From contig JAAOMT010000230.1 in the NCBI GenBank assembly GCA_016748015.1, positions 133,795 through 197,794 of the forward strand: DNA of 64,000 nt, given 5' to 3'. Below are positions 22,101-33,299 of this stretch, piece after piece. Positions within the stretch are counted from its first letter, which is position 1, and each line of letters opens with the position of its first letter. The notes below the pieces were generated by a model that was given only the letters and a program-made list of their open reading frames with translations, did not search any database and was not told the DNA's origin. Source of the DNA: Geosiphon pyriformis. Taxonomy: Eukaryota; Glomeromycota; Glomeromycetes; Archaeosporales; Geosiphonaceae. The position numbers were made by a program, and so were the translations under genes.

Positions 22101-23330
22101 TTAAGTGTTCAAGTTGGGAGGTTGTTCAATGACAACTATTGGTTCTAAATTTTGGAAAATATCTTCAGGATTAATTAAAGAGGAATGTGTACCAATTTGT
22201 AGAATTAATGGTTCAGGATTGTTTCTGGAATTATAGTGTTTCAAACGATCTTTATGTGCAACTTTTGCTAGGATTTTGTTATTAAGTCTTAGCTTGTATA
22301 ATCTGTTGCCTAGAACTTCATGGATAAAGAATGGTCCATCCCATTTATTTTCAAATTTCTCATTCCATTGTTTTTCAGCTTTAGTTCTGTGTAAGAAAAC
22401 TTTGTTTCCAATTTTAAATCCATTGATGACTGGAGGCAATTTGTTGTCATGCCATTTTTTTTGTTGAGCTTGGAAGTGTTCAATATGGGTGGCTGTTATT
22501 TGTCATTTTCCTTCCAACGTGCTAAGCAGAGTGTAGACTTTTTGTTGAAGTGTTTCTTGGAAATTGTTTTTATCAATTGGTTGTGCTGAGTATGTTTCTA
22601 CTATGAAACTAATTGGTAATGTTGCTGTCCTTCCATAAGTTAAATCAAATAGTGTGTGTTTTGTGGTATCTTGTTTTAATGTTTTGTATGCTAGTAACAC
22701 TGATAGAATAAAGATATTCCATTCTTGCTCAAAATCGGTTGAGACTTTGGCTAATGACTCACACAGTGTTCTGTTAAAACATTCCACAAATCCATTTGTC
22801 TATAGATGGTAGAGTGAAGACAGAAGTCTTTTGACATTGAATTGTTCACAGATTTCTTGAATTAGATTGTTCACAAAATGTGTTCCTTGATTAGATAAAA
22901 GTTTGATTGGGCATCCATGTCTACAGATAATGTCTTTATAGATGAAATTTGCTATTGATTTTGCATCTGCTTGTTGAATAACTCTGGCTTCGGGCCATTT
23001 AGTGAGATAGTTTATGGCTACTGCAATATAACAGTTTCTTTGGTTTGTGATAGGTAGTGGTCCAACTAAATTGATACCAACTCAGTCAAAAAACTGTCCA
23101 ACTTTGATTGGATTTAAAGGTTCTGTAGAGTGAGTTCCTCTTCTTCTTTGACAATTATCACAAGATCTAACGTATTCATGAATGTCTTTTCTCATTTGAG
23201 GCCAAAAGTAATATTTTAGTGTTCTCTGAATGGTGCTGTCTTTTCCTAAATGTGCTGATAAAGGATCTGAGTACATGTTATATAAAATGGTTTCTTTTTT
23301 ATGTTCTTGTATTAATCTGAGCAAATTATC
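22101..23330 (-). pseudogene. pol: Integrase domain of Gypsy-C Pol
   Basis: The H2C2 zinc module is at 23324-23082 (MYSDPLSAHLGKDST, CDNCQRRRG). In the catalytic core both aspartates are replaced: GINLV near 23060 (normally GIDLV) and LLSNQGTHF near 22880 (normally SDQG). The Glu remains (FVECFNRTL near 22780). The C-terminal domain at 22439-22101 (FKIGNKVFLHRTKAEKQW, DGPFFIHEVLG, KDRLKHY) is the SH3-like/GPY type. Asp-to-Asn at both sites is a G-to-A change on the coding strand and would abolish catalysis. Confidence 0.9.
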
Positions 23331-23489
23331 TGGGTTTCTGATGTTTTGATAATAAATAATGTTGTTATGTAAGAAGTATTGTTTGGCTTGTTGTTGTAAC
23401 TAATATTTTTCATCTGGGGACCAATCTGTTGGAATTGTTAATGTCTCCAGATATTGTTTAAGATTGTTGTAGTTTTCAAGGTTCATTGT

Positions 23490-24965
23490 TTGTTGTTTTG
23501 TTGTTAATTCAAATGGGTGTTGGTTTTGTATTCTAATCTTGTCTCATTCTTGAAAGACAATCAACATTGGTATAGAGTTTTTCTGGTTTGTGGTGTACAA
23601 TATATCAGTAGTTGGCTAAAAATCCTGTTCATCAGGTTTGTTTTGCATTCAGCTAAGTGTTTTTGTTCTGAAACCATTTAAGTCCAATATTATCAGTAAT
23701 AATATCAAATTCTTTGGGTCTGAGGTAAAGGTTGAAGTAATGTAGGGCCCAGATTACTGCTGCTGTTTCTAGTTCTGTGGCAGGGTAGTTTTTTTTAGCT
23801 GGTTTTAATGTTCTGCTAGCATAAGCAATTACTCGCTCATTTCTATTGTCATCTAATTGTGATAAGATGATACCAAAAACAGTATAAGAAGCATCTGTAG
23901 CTAGTCAAAATTGGTTACTGAAGTCTGGGTAGGTGAGAATTGGAGCTGTTGTCAGCTTTTCTTTGAGAATTTCAAAAGCTTTTTAGTGTTCTTCTGTCCA
24001 TTTGTATTTGACATTTTTTTTAGTAGTGAGCTGGTTGAGAGGTTTTGCAATTTCTGAGAATTTTTTGATGAATTTTCGGTAATAGGATGCTAATCCAATA
24101 AATCCTCTCAATTCTGTGGTATTTCGTGGGGTCTTGAAGTTCTTAACAATGCTGATTTTTCTGGGGTCTGGTTTAATTCCATCTTTGTTCACAATGTGGT
24201 CAAAAAAGGCCAAACTTGTTTTTCCAAAGTAGTATTTTTCAATGTTCAGTTTCAATTCTGCTTTTTGTAATCGTTGAAAAACTTCTCACAGGTGTTTTAA
24301 GTGTAATTCAAAAGATAGTGAATAAACATTAGTATCATTGAGATAGACAACTACTGATTTTCAAAGGAGGTTTTTGTAAACAACATCTATGAGTCTTTGG
24401 AATGTTGCTGATGCATTGCATAATCCGAAAGGCATTACGTTGAACTCGTAATTTCCTCCTTGAGTAGTGAATGCTGTTTTGGGACAATCTTTGGGATCCA
24501 TGGCAACTTGCCAGTATTCGCTTTCTAGATCTAGTGTTGAAAAGTATTTGGCCTTTCCAAAGGCATCCAACATATTATTAATTTGGGGAAGGGGATAGGC
24601 ATCTCCAATGGTGACATTATTGAGTTGTCAATAATCAACACAAAATCATATCTTTCCATTTTTTTTTTTAACTAAGACCACAGATGAGGCCCATGGACTC
24701 ATTGATGATTGAATAAGCCCATTGTTGAGCATTCGTTGTACTTTTTTGCAGATAAATTTGTGGCTTTCTGGAGCAACTCGGTAGGCTTGCTGTTGCTTTG
24801 GTTTGGCATCTTTTGTATAGATTTGGTGTTGAACCAAATTGGTTCTTCCTAAGTCATTGTTGTTTTCGGCAAAGATATCAGCAAATTCTGCAATTAGCTT
24901 TTTAAGCTGGTTTTGTTGTTGTGGTTCAAGTTGTTCCATGTTGATTCGAAATAGTTTTTCCATAA
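23490..24965 (-). pseudogene. pol: Reverse transcriptase and RNase H of Gypsy-C Pol
   Basis: Lead-in and fingers are at 24963-24646. The palm at 24573-24361 has FSTLDLESEYWQVAM and MPFGLCNASATF. The catalytic box near 24335 reads YLND rather than YLDD. The connection piece at 24255-23983 has FFDHIVNKDGIKPDPRKI and FIGLASYYRKFI. RNase H words follow at about 23930-23600 (LATDASYTVFGIILSQ, TELETAAVIWALHYF, DIITDNIGLKW). Stops occur between the pieces. Confidence 0.9.
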
Positions 24966-24979
24966 CAACATGGTAGTTT

Positions 24980-25991
24980 TCAGAGCTGGGGCTTGAGTTG
25001 ATTTTTGGTAGTAAATGTCCAATAATTTCAGAGAAATTGGGACTGTTTGAGGTAATTCTTGTTGAAAGATGTTACTGTGAATGATTCCAATTTCTAAGTT
25101 ATTTAATAAAACAATAAGATAATTGTTGGGATTGTAAAAAGTAACTTGGACTTTTTTTGTTCCTTCTGGAATATAAATGTTTGGGATCGAGATATTATGT
25201 TCCAAGCAGACTTGTTCATTGGATTTAAAAATTTGTTGTGTGATTGTTGGCTTTGGGCAGATGTAGATTTCCGAATGTTCTCTAAAGAGTGAAATAGTAA
25301 TTGGTTGTGGAAGTCGTAGAATCTAGTGAGATTTATTTTGTTCATTAAGAGCTATGTTTACTGGAACTGTAAATTGTCCAGTTGAACCAAAACCTTGGGT
25401 TCCTTTTTTATTTTTTTCTAATAGTTCTCTTTGATTGACTAATTGTAAACCCGAAATGTTGATTAAGGGTAAATAAATGGCTTGGGCAATTTTCTTGGCA
25501 TGTTCAATCTTAAACAGCTTGTCAGTTTCATTTTGGAGTATTACTGTTATGTTATCAGTATATCCAGCATCGATTATTCCTCCTCTAACATTGATTCCTT
25601 TGCTTGCCAGAGAGGACCGGGAGGCAATTTGAACCATTCCTCCTAATGAGATTTCGAGAGCAATTTTGAGGTTGATTTTTGTGAGAGATTTGGGTTTGAG
25701 AATGAGAGTATTCTTGTTTGAATATCTTAGGTCATATCCAGCATTAATTTCATGTGTTTTTTCAGGTTTTATTCCTTGTCTGTTGTTGTTAAAGTATTTG
25801 AGTTGTAAGGCAGAGTAATTTTCAATGAGATAGATGGGTGTTGTTTTAATTTTTTCTGTTGCTTCAGATTCACCAAATTTGATTTCATATTCGTCACTTT
25901 CACTGGGTAATGGAATGCTAAGGGCATAGCATTCAAGACACCATTGTTTGTTGCATGGCATTATACACTTCTCACATAATTTAATGTTCAT
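24980..25991 (-). pseudogene. pol: dUTPase domain plus linker of Gypsy-C Pol
   Basis: The open piece 25991-25323 (222 codons) holds a short Cys cluster (LCEKCIMPCNKQWCLEC) and then a dUTPase with all five motifs readable: NAGYDLRYS, SRSSLASKG, GGIIDAGYTDN, KKIAQAIYLPL and GTQGFGSTGQF. This is the best preserved dUTPase in the window, and no key residue looks lost. The piece at 25205-24894 is the linker towards RT (ISIPNIYIPEGTKKVQVTFY, LEIGII). The expected role is to limit uracil in the element's cDNA. Within-Pol position, after protease and before RT, is the same as in Gypsy-A and Gypsy-D. Confidence 0.9.
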
Positions 25992-26000
25992 TTGCTCTAA

Positions 26001-27430
26001 TCATTGAATTTGAGCTTCTTGGGTCGGATAAGTGTGACTTGCAATTTGGTGGTATACTTTTACTTCATCTTCATCTTCATAATCAAATCCAGCTAATTCT
26101 AATGTATATTCAATATATTCAGCTTCCTTTATTTGAAGGACATTTTCCTTGGCTCCTCCGTTAATTAAAACCATGGCAAGTTCATAGATCATTTCGGCAT
26201 CATGGGGGTAGTGATAGAGTTTGCTGAGGGCACTGTTGTATGTGGCATTGAAAGATGTTTCACATTTTATCTTTTCTGCAATAGAAAGAGCATATTGGCA
26301 AGTTTGATTGCAGATTCCTTCTTTAAATGCGACATCAATCCAGTCACATTCATTGGGAAGCTGCTTTCCACAAGTAAGACAGGGTGTTCTATTCCATTTT
26401 CCACTTCTTTTGATCAAGTGGCCCCATCATTCTCGATGGCAGGCCTTGTAGTAGTAGCAGGTATGACTTTCATATTCTTCCTCAGGTAAAATACAAGCTC
26501 CCATTGACAATAGTTTCTTGTGACAGTTCTTACATTTAAGGAGAATGTAGGAGTGTTGTTTCCTTGGTTTAGGCTTTGAGTAAGGGATATTCCATCCAGG
26601 GGTTTCAGATTCAGAGTGTGGAGTAAAATGTTTTTGTTCAGTTTCCTCGGCCCAATTGGACGTTGATCCAAGAGCCATGAATGTTTTGATTATTGGTTTT
26701 TCTTCTTCTGGTTTGAATTCAAAAGCTGGGGCTTTTTCGGAGCATTTGTTGAATGTACCACAAGTGGCAGGTACTTGGGCATGTTGTCCTTGGTAGGAGA
26801 TTGTTAACTCTTGTGTCTCCCAATTCAGATTAGCATTGGCTTTTTGGAGCCAATTGTTTCTGACGAGAGCTTGATATTGAAGAGCATCCATGACCAGAAC
26901 TTTGACTGGAATGGTAATTCCGTCAATTGTAAATAAGAAGTTGTCAATTTCTCCTACTGGAGTCTTTTTCATGCCATCAGCAGTAACAATGATTGTCTGA
27001 GCTGGTCGGTCAATATTTCTCTTTAGCTGCTGCATCAATTGATATGTGATGATGCTTCCGGTAGATCCACTGTCTAGGATCAAGTGAATTGGCTTTCCTT
27101 CTACTTTAGCTTTTGTGTACATTGCAGTGATGGCTTTTTGCTCGTTAGCTGCTGCATTGCTAAGCAAGAATGGTGATTTATTTGCTTCAAATTCAAAAGA
27201 GAATATATCTGAAAGGTTGGCATTTTTAGCAATTCTGGCTGGTGGGATTGTGATAGGAGTATAGGAAGGATTTTGTTGTCGTGCTGCAGCTCTACCTTCC
27301 AAGAGTGCAGTATAGTGAAAATTCTGTTCTTCAGGTATTGTTAAATAACTGGGTTGAGTGTAATAGTGGTTGGGTCTTGGTTGAGTGGAATTTCGGGGAA
27401 CCAATTGGTTGTTCAAACTGATTCTATTGT
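26001..27430 (-). pseudogene. pol: Protease and cysteine-rich module of Gypsy-C Pol
   Basis: The piece 27416-26427 (329 codons) contains the retropepsin box LILDSGSTGSIITYQLM, then PVGEIDNFLF, YQALVRNNWL and QVPATCGTF, then the first part of the Cys-rich module (CKNCHKKLLSMGACILP, CYYYKACHREW). The piece 26417-26001 carries on with PCLTCGKQLPNECDW and GICNQTCQYAL, then an acidic helix-rich stretch. The two pieces are joined across a short frame change near 26420. The spacing CxxC...CxxCxxQL...CxxxCQY recurs in Gypsy-A and Gypsy-D. Confidence 0.8.
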
Positions 27431-27639
27431 TGTTTTCTTGGTATCAGTTTTGTGGTGTAAATTGATTTTGTGTAATCAATCTTTAAGCAGGTACCTGATA
27501 ATGTGGCATGGGTGATTGTTGGTATTGCTGTTGGATTGGCTGTGAAGTGGGCTGATAATAGTTATTTTGGTATTGGGGTCTTGGTGGATAGTAAGCTGGT
27601 AGTGGTGGTTGATAATAAGATTGCTGTAGTGGAGGGTAA

Positions 27640-29180
27640 CATTGATTACTTCTATTTTGTTGGTCTCATTGTAGCTTTCTGCAATTTTTTTTCCAGTGGT
27701 CAGAGATTCCACAGTAATAGCAATTCTGAGGCTGGTTATTAGAGGATGATACAAAGTTGTTTTGATTCCATCTTTGGGGTGGTTGATATCTTTGGGGTGG
27801 CTGTAGTTGTTGGTTGGTGAAATAGTTTTCGACTTTCTTTGCGAGTTGGTCAATTTTCTCTTCAGCTGTTGAACTGGTTTCTCCAATGGCTAGGTTCACG
27901 AGTTTTGTATGATTGGCTTCTTCCATGGCCATTTTATATCTCTTTGCATGCTGAATGGCAGAGTTTAAATCTTCTGGGGCATGTGGGCAAACCTTTTTAA
28001 TCAGTTTATTCTTTAAACCAGCAATAAATTAATCCAAGATTTGAGCATTAGAATAATAATCATTAGTTTCAAGTTGGCAAATTTGTCTGAGAAGTTTGTT
28101 GAATTTCCCAATATAAGTCATGACAGATTCAGAGGGTTCTTGTTTGATATTGCGAAAATGATTTTGAAGTGTGATTGAGGTGTTGTTATCAGTAAATTGT
28201 TCTAAGAAGGCAGTTTTGAAAGCTGTCCAGTCATTAAAAAGGGTGGTCAAGTTTTCAAACCATTTGCCTGCTGTTTTTTTGAGAAAGTAGAGAATTGTTC
28301 TTAACATTCTGGCAGCATTCTATCTATTTGCATCTCCAGCTTTAGTAACTTGGTCGAGCCATTCTTGGGGACTGGTTTCAATGTCTTCTCCATTGAATTC
28401 AGGGATTTTTGTGATGTATGCTGTCATTTTGTCTTCTTCGTTTTTACTGTCTATTGATTCTTCTTTAGATATTACAGAGTCGTTTTCTTTGTTCACTGCT
28501 GTCTCAGAGTGTTCACTTCAATTTTCAGCTAGAAAGTCAAGGAGATTAGAACTAGTTTGAAGGGGTTCTTGTTGTTTGGTGAGACTTCTGAATGATGTAA
28601 AATCTTCTAGTCTTGTAAATTGATTTAAGGATGAATTAGGTGTTTGTGCTTGTGCAAGTGAAGCTAGAAAAGATGTGATAATAAGTAGAAGTTTTGAACT
28701 GGTTCCTTGTTCAGGTGTTTGTAAGTGTTTGGCAGTTGTTTTTGGTAGTATTGGAGTATTTGTGGTGGTTTTTGAGTATTGCTTCAATTTTTGTTTGCAT
28801 TTGTTGCTTGTTTCTGTCTTTGATTCAAAATCAATAGAGTATTGAGACTGTACTGGATATGTTTCTTTACAGTACTTGATAATGTTAAAATTAAGTTCTT
28901 GAAAGTAAGTGGCAAGTGTTTCACTGTTAAGGTCTTTAGTTCCCAACTGTGAATAGTGTACTAAATTATTGTAAAGGTTGCTTTTAACTTCTGAGATATT
29001 GTAATTTCTAAAAAGATAATTGTTGATGTGGTTTTCAATGTATTGGTATACTGATTTCTTGACAACTTCAATTCCATCTGGAATGTTGAATCTTTGCTTG
29101 CAGTGGGTGTAAATTGATTGGTAATACTCTAGAGTTGTTACATCTGGTGTGGTCACCACTTTGAAGTTGTTTTTGCTGTG
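27640..29180 (-). pseudogene. gag: Gag of Gypsy-C
   Basis: The N-terminal half is at 29159-28518 (213 codons, Ser/Thr/Gln-rich towards its end). The core at 28307-28029 has AGKWFENLTTLFNDWTAFK and EPSESVMTYIGKFNKLL, matching the retrotransposon Gag capsid-like domain. The C-terminal part at 27932-27666 ends in the knuckle CYYCGISDHWKKNC (CCHC). The N-terminal Met at 29159 lies 45 bp inside the 5' LTR end and is a plausible start. A few stops interrupt the frame. Confidence 0.85.
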
Positions 29181-29184
29181 TTGT

Positions 29185-29202
29185 TTCTGTGAGAGAGCAC
29201 CA
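29185..29202 (-). other. Candidate primer binding site, Gypsy-C
   Basis: TGGTGCTCTCTCACAGA on the minus strand, two bases inside the 5' LTR. It shares TGGTGCT with the sites of the other Gypsy elements here and then diverges. The priming tRNA is not identified. Confidence 0.5.
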
Positions 29203-29204
29203 AA

Positions 29205-30173
29205 TATTACCGGAGGTTTTTGGTCTCTTCTTAGCTCTTGTATGTTTGTTGTAATGCTGTTAATTCATGACTATGGGAAGTGTTTGAACCTCTGATAACT
29301 GAATTTTATCTTCAAATTATCTCCTATAATTTGAACTGCTGGGCTTATAAGTGGAATGGCCAATTCTATACCAGTTGCTTTGTGTAGTTGCATTGTAGTA
29401 AATGTCAACTCTTTTCCAGAAATTGCTTGTCTGGAAGCTCACTAAAAATGTGTAGTTACTTTGCTGTAAAAGTCAACTCTTCTACAGGAATTTTGTCTGT
29501 AGACTATCCTAATGATTGTAATAAAAAAATACAAGAAAATAAAAAAAATGTAAAAGAAATAGAATTCTGTCAAGGGAAACGTTTTTTATCCAGGCCTGGA
29601 GTCACTAACAGATTACTGAAATTGGTAGCTAATTAATTTCAAAATGTTAGTTGTGTCGAGGGAATTTCAAGTGTAATAATTAAAGAATTTGGTTTTTTGA
29701 ATTATTTGATATTTATTTCTTTTTGTGTGTGTAGGAATGGTTCTAAGTAATAAATCTAAAATAAGATACATTTTCTCAAAGAGAGAAGCTCTTCTTTTAT
29801 ACAACTTGTCATAACACTATTTTGAACTTTGCTCTTTTCTACAATTTTGCTGAACTAAAGATACATTTCGGCAAACTACAAGTTATTTCTGTGAACTATT
29901 AGATATTTCAGTGAACTATCAATTATTTTGGTGAATTTTTACCAATTTTGGCAAACTTTTTGAATGTTATATAGTTCGGGGTATTGCATGATTGATCATT
30001 ACAATTAGATTATATTTATGTTATGTGCAAATTGGGTTATTAATTAAATGATAATTTTGAATATTTTGCTAATATAATAAGTGATAATTTAAACAATAAT
30101 ATATGCTAATTAATGATAGGAGTTATAAAGATAATTTCATGCTAAATATTATCTCTAATTTCGTCTGGTAACA
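29205..30173 (-). repeat. Gypsy-C LTR (5' LTR in coding sense)
   Basis: 969 bp, ending TCTGGTAACA at 30173. The inner end begins TATTACCGGA, decayed from TGTTACCAGA. It carries the TATAAAAG motif (29794-29801) and the repeat array (29842-29962). Confidence 0.92.
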
Positions 30174-30711
30174 GCGACATCTGATTGGATCTAGCTTTTA
30201 TATATGGAGGAAACTCCAAAACACTATTATCATCACTTATATAATCAAATAAAGGCTGCTTTAGCAGATGGTCCAACATGTAAGTATAGGTTCAAGTCTT
30301 CCTGAGGGTAGTGTCATCTATATTCTTATATTCAACTGAAGCATCCAAATCTGCATAGCTCATTTCTTCTGCTACTGTGTTTTTCATGTTCTTAACATCA
30401 GAAAGACCACTAACACTACTCGCAATACTACCCACCTTATTACTCCAAAACACTACAGATTTAACACCAGTGCCAACAAGGTGATTCATGCTCAAAGGGC
30501 TAATAGATGAGTCAACAGTATCACTGGTGACAGGCTTCCTTGGCTTTTTATGAGACACACTATAGAAGTATACACTATTCACACAGTTTTTTTTTGCACT
30601 CAAACAAGTCTCCAAACCAGTCGAACCAGTGCTAAGCCCACCAGCAGATGTGCTTATTGGCTTTATCACAACAAATACAAGTATGCTTGAAGAAATAGCT
30701 GATAAGAACAA
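30174..30711 (-). pseudogene. LINE-A ORF1, N-terminal segment (minus copy)
   Basis: The open piece 30711-30292 aligns with the start of the intact ORF1: STSAGGLSTGSTGLETCLSA against SSAGRSASGLAGVETHSGTK, and KNMKNTVAEEMSYADLDAS against EHMKNTIVEETSYVNFDAS. The remaining bases to 30174 continue in another frame up to the Gypsy-C insertion. As in the intact copy, the codon at the expected start region is GTG rather than ATG. Confidence 0.8.
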
Positions 30712-30800
30712 AGAGAAAGGAGAAAAGGAATACTACAGCTTCAAGAAAAAAAATTTTCACTCTCGTCGTGGTCAGGGAATTAACAAGAGAAAAAGTTTTT
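30712..30800 (-). other. LINE-A 5' UTR (minus copy)
   Basis: On the minus strand it reads AAAAACTTTTTCTCTTGTTA, then CCCTGACCACGACGAGAGTG, then a pyrimidine-rich run. It matches 43001-43124 ahead of the intact ORF1. It marks the true 5' end of the minus-strand LINE and so shows that the copy was full length. Confidence 0.7.
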
Positions 30801-31089
30801 TCCTAAATTATATTTTTAATTTAGAAAAAAAATATAAATATATAAAATAATATTATAATAAATTATATTAAAAAAAACTTTTTTTTTAAGAAAATATATC
30901 TTTTTTAGAAATTATTTTAGCTTAAAATAAATAAATAATTACTATAAATCAATTTAATAAATTCATAATTTAAAGTTTTTACTAATTATTGTTTAAAATT
31001 ATAATTAATTTAATTATTAAAGATAATATTAAGATTTTTTATATAAAATTTATATTTTAAGATTTTTTAAATATTGTTATACAAAATAA

Positions 31090-32044
31090 ACTTACCAATT
31101 TACTTTTTTTTACTTTAAAAATTGCAAAGTTTTTTATGGTTTTTGTTGATTTTTTTTCTTTTTTAGCTGTTGTTTTTTATGATGTTTTTTTTAATATTAT
31201 TTTTAATAATATTAAAATTGTCTTAAATGTTTTTAATAAAATTATTTTTATTAAGTTAAAGTTTATTAATTTGTAACTATATGCTATTTATTTTAAATTT
31301 TTTGTTATTATTAATATTATTTTTGTTTGCTAATTTGTATTAATAAAAAAATATTATTAAACTTTTTTTAGTTATTTATCATAAAATTATTGTCTTTTAA
31401 AAAACTTTTAAAACTAAATTAATCAAATTTTTTCTAATTATATAGTTTTTAAAATTAGCAAATTGGTTTTTTAATTTAATAATTGTATTTGTTTTATTTA
31501 TTTATTTTTTAATTCTATTTGACAATTATAATATATAATTATTATATTTGTTTTTAAAAAAATTTGAATATTATTATTATAAAAACTAGTATTTTAAAAA
31601 AGTATTATATTTAATAAAAAACTTTTAAATATTAATACTATTTTAAATACCAAAAATTTAAATATTTGATTAGTGTTATTATTATTTTTTTTTAGGTTTT
31701 TTTTAAGTTTACTATTAGTTCTAAAATTTTTAATTTTTTTTATTAGTGTTAAATTTTATGTTAAAACTTTTATTCTATTAATTTTTTATTATTATTTTGT
31801 TAACTGTTTTTTTTGTTGTTATTATTGTTAATTTTATAATTAGTTTTTATTTGGTTTTTTTAAAATTTAATATGACTTATTTAATTTTATTAATTTTATT
31901 AATTATTAAATTTATTGATATTTTAGTTTAATTAATTATTAAAATAATTAATATTTCTTTAAATTTAATTACAAAATTGAAAAATTTATGTTTTAATCTT
32001 TAAATTAAATTAAATAGCATTAATAAGTTTATAACTAAATATGA
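31090..32044 (+). pseudogene. Type-B ORF1, central and C-terminal segment (plus copy)
   Basis: Reading resumes right after the old LTR: KLTNLLFFTLKIAKFFMVF aligns with KLTSSVCFVTLKIAKSLVV of the minus-strand type-B copy, followed by the RRM-like NIKIVLNVFNKIIFIKLKF. Further pieces to 32044 are very AT-rich and carry many stops. A 5'-truncated LINE-A copy interrupts it at 32045. Confidence 0.6.
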
Positions 32045-32900
32045 AAAGAGACATAGATTGAATTTAAAACATCTTGGTTTAGCACTCTAATTTACATATG
32101 GTGGCTGGTTATACAAGTAAACCAATTATTGATTTGTACTCATATTTTATAAAAGCTCTGCATCATTGTCTGCCAATTGTTATTTGGAAGTATTTGTATG
32201 ATAAGAAATATCCCAATATATTATGTCTTTATTGTAGAGAGGTAGAAACTTCTAACCATTCCTTTATATATCTGTTTGATTCTGGTGCTTATAAGAACCT
32301 GTTTAGTATGGGTTCAGTTGAGTGGAAAGCCATATTGGACTTGAATTTGCTATTATCTTATGTTTTGCAAATGCTTTCTTTGTGTGGTTCTGATAGTGCT
32401 GTATATACTGCTTTGTGTAAAGACTATGTGTTTAAAGAATGGTGTTTGAAAGCTGTGTCTTTTTTTGATAGTATTATAATTGTTAATATTAAGGTAGTTG
32501 ATTTTGTACAGAGTTTGAAGATGATTTACCAGATTGAAATATGAATGATTAAGGCTAAATACAGATTAATAATAATAAAAAAAGGTCTGATTATACATAA
32601 TAGGTCAATATCTTCTATAGTTTGTGATCTGTTAACTCTGCTTTCTGATAGTATTGTTAAGTTGCTTGAGATTGTGAAGACACATGGTGTTAGTTTTGGT
32701 TTTTGAAAGCTCTACAGTTTTTTTTCTGGTACTAATAGTGCTGTGGCTGTTATTATAGATTTATAGTGTTGCTCTGATTGGCCTAAGTAACTGGTTATGT
32801 ATAAAAAGTGCATGATTTGTACCTAGTTTAGATTACTTGGTTTGATGTATTGTGCTAAGTAGCTTTTGGGTCTTATTTATTAATAATAATAATAAAAAAA
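32045..32900 (+). mobile_element. 5'-truncated LINE-A copy
   Basis: It starts abruptly inside ORF2 (similarity to the intact copy begins near GACATAGATTGAATTT) and continues through the ORF2 C-terminus and 3' UTR to a TAA-repeat and A tail at 32880-32900. 5' truncation with an A-rich end is the normal product of target-primed reverse transcription that stops early. Confidence 0.85.
32098..32763 (+). pseudogene. LINE-A ORF2 C-terminal fragment
   Basis: The open piece 32098-32544 encodes the region after RNase H, including ILCLYCREVETSNHSFIY, equivalent to VLCLFCSEVEFSDHTFTC in the intact ORF2; the last Cys of the CxxC...HxxxC motif is lost. The rest to 32763 is interrupted by stops (for example the TGA after FGF near 32703). 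No catalytic domain is present. Confidence 0.85.
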
Positions 32901-33285
32901 TAATTAAATTAAATTTAAAAATTATAAAACACAAAATTAAGTTTAAATATAATATTAATATTTTAAACATTGCTGTTAATAAAAAAATATATACTTAAAT
33001 AATAGTTTTATAAAATTATAGTTATTTAATATTAAATTTTGTGCTAATAAAACTGTTATATAATTAATAATTTAATAAAAAACAATAGTTTATTAGTTAT
33101 TTATATACAAAAAATGGCTTTTTAGTATATATATTTTTAATTAGATTTAATTTAATTTAATTTAATTTTAAATTAGTTTAAATAATTAATTATATGTAAA
33201 AAGTAAATAAATTATAATTATATAAAGTTTTTTGTATTTTATATTATAGTTAATAATTGATTATATTTAATTAAAACAATAAGTA
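32901..33285 (+). pseudogene. Type-B element tail: end of ORF1 and LINE-type 3' UTR
   Basis: Positions 32901-33190 are very AT-rich with only weak coding similarity. Positions 33190-33285 follow the word order of the LINE 3' UTR (ATATGTAAAAAGTAAATAAA..., then an ATTAAAACAATAA end). If read correctly, the plus-strand type-B element, like the minus copy at 1-2270, is about 2.1 kb of ORF1 followed directly by a LINE 3' UTR. Confidence 0.45.
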
Positions 33286-33299
33286 TTAATTTTTATTGA

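Larger units (their letters stand above)
20326..30173 (-). mobile_element. Gypsy-C: complete Ty3/Gypsy-type element of a second family, with dUTPase
   Basis: LTRs at 20326-21302 (977 bp) and 29205-30173 (969 bp) bound a 7.9-kb interior coding Gag-Pol on the minus strand. The termini are TGTTACCAGA...TCTGGTAACA, a perfect 10-bp inverted repeat. In LINE orientation the flanks read TCGC before and CTAC after where the intact LINE has CTGC, consistent with a 4-bp duplication blurred by transitions. Pol order matches Gypsy-A but sequence is clearly distinct. Coding parts contain stops and substituted catalytic residues. Confidence 0.92.
3780..30800 (-). mobile_element. Full-length LINE-A retrotransposon, minus strand, interrupted by two Gypsy elements
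   Basis: The non-contiguous pieces 30800-30174, 20325-19123 and 8869-3780 join end to end when compared with the intact LINE at 43001-49911. They give a 5' UTR, ORF1, ORF2, 3' UTR and an A-rich tail (T-rich on the plus strand at 3780-3800). The 5' leaders agree with the intact copy (AAAAACTTTTTCTCTTGTTA versus AAAAACTCTTTCTTTTGTTG). The insertion lies within an old family-C LTR, and the flanks carry similar AT-rich words (about 15-18 bp, AAAATGTATTTTTATTT versus AAATTATATTTTTAATTT), a plausible target-primed duplication. All coding parts are broken. Confidence 0.8.
3490..31089 (+). mobile_element. Old family-C solo LTR, split by the LINE at 3780-30800
   Basis: Positions 3490-3779 match the first third of the family-C LTR read in its coding direction (for example the run through ATAAAATTATCTTTATAAT, and the words for 'GTTTATTAAAATGTAT'). 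Positions 30801-31089 match its middle and later part (TATATTAAAAAAAACTTTTTT followed by an AT tract). The two halves are separated by a complete LINE-A insertion. ACTT precedes the left end (3486-3489) and follows the right end (31090-31093), a candidate 4-bp target duplication across 27.6 kb. The type-B ORF1 reading resumes just after it. The last 150 bases match weakly, so the right boundary rests mainly on the ORF and on ACTT. No family-C internal sequence is present, so this is a solo LTR. Confidence 0.55.
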
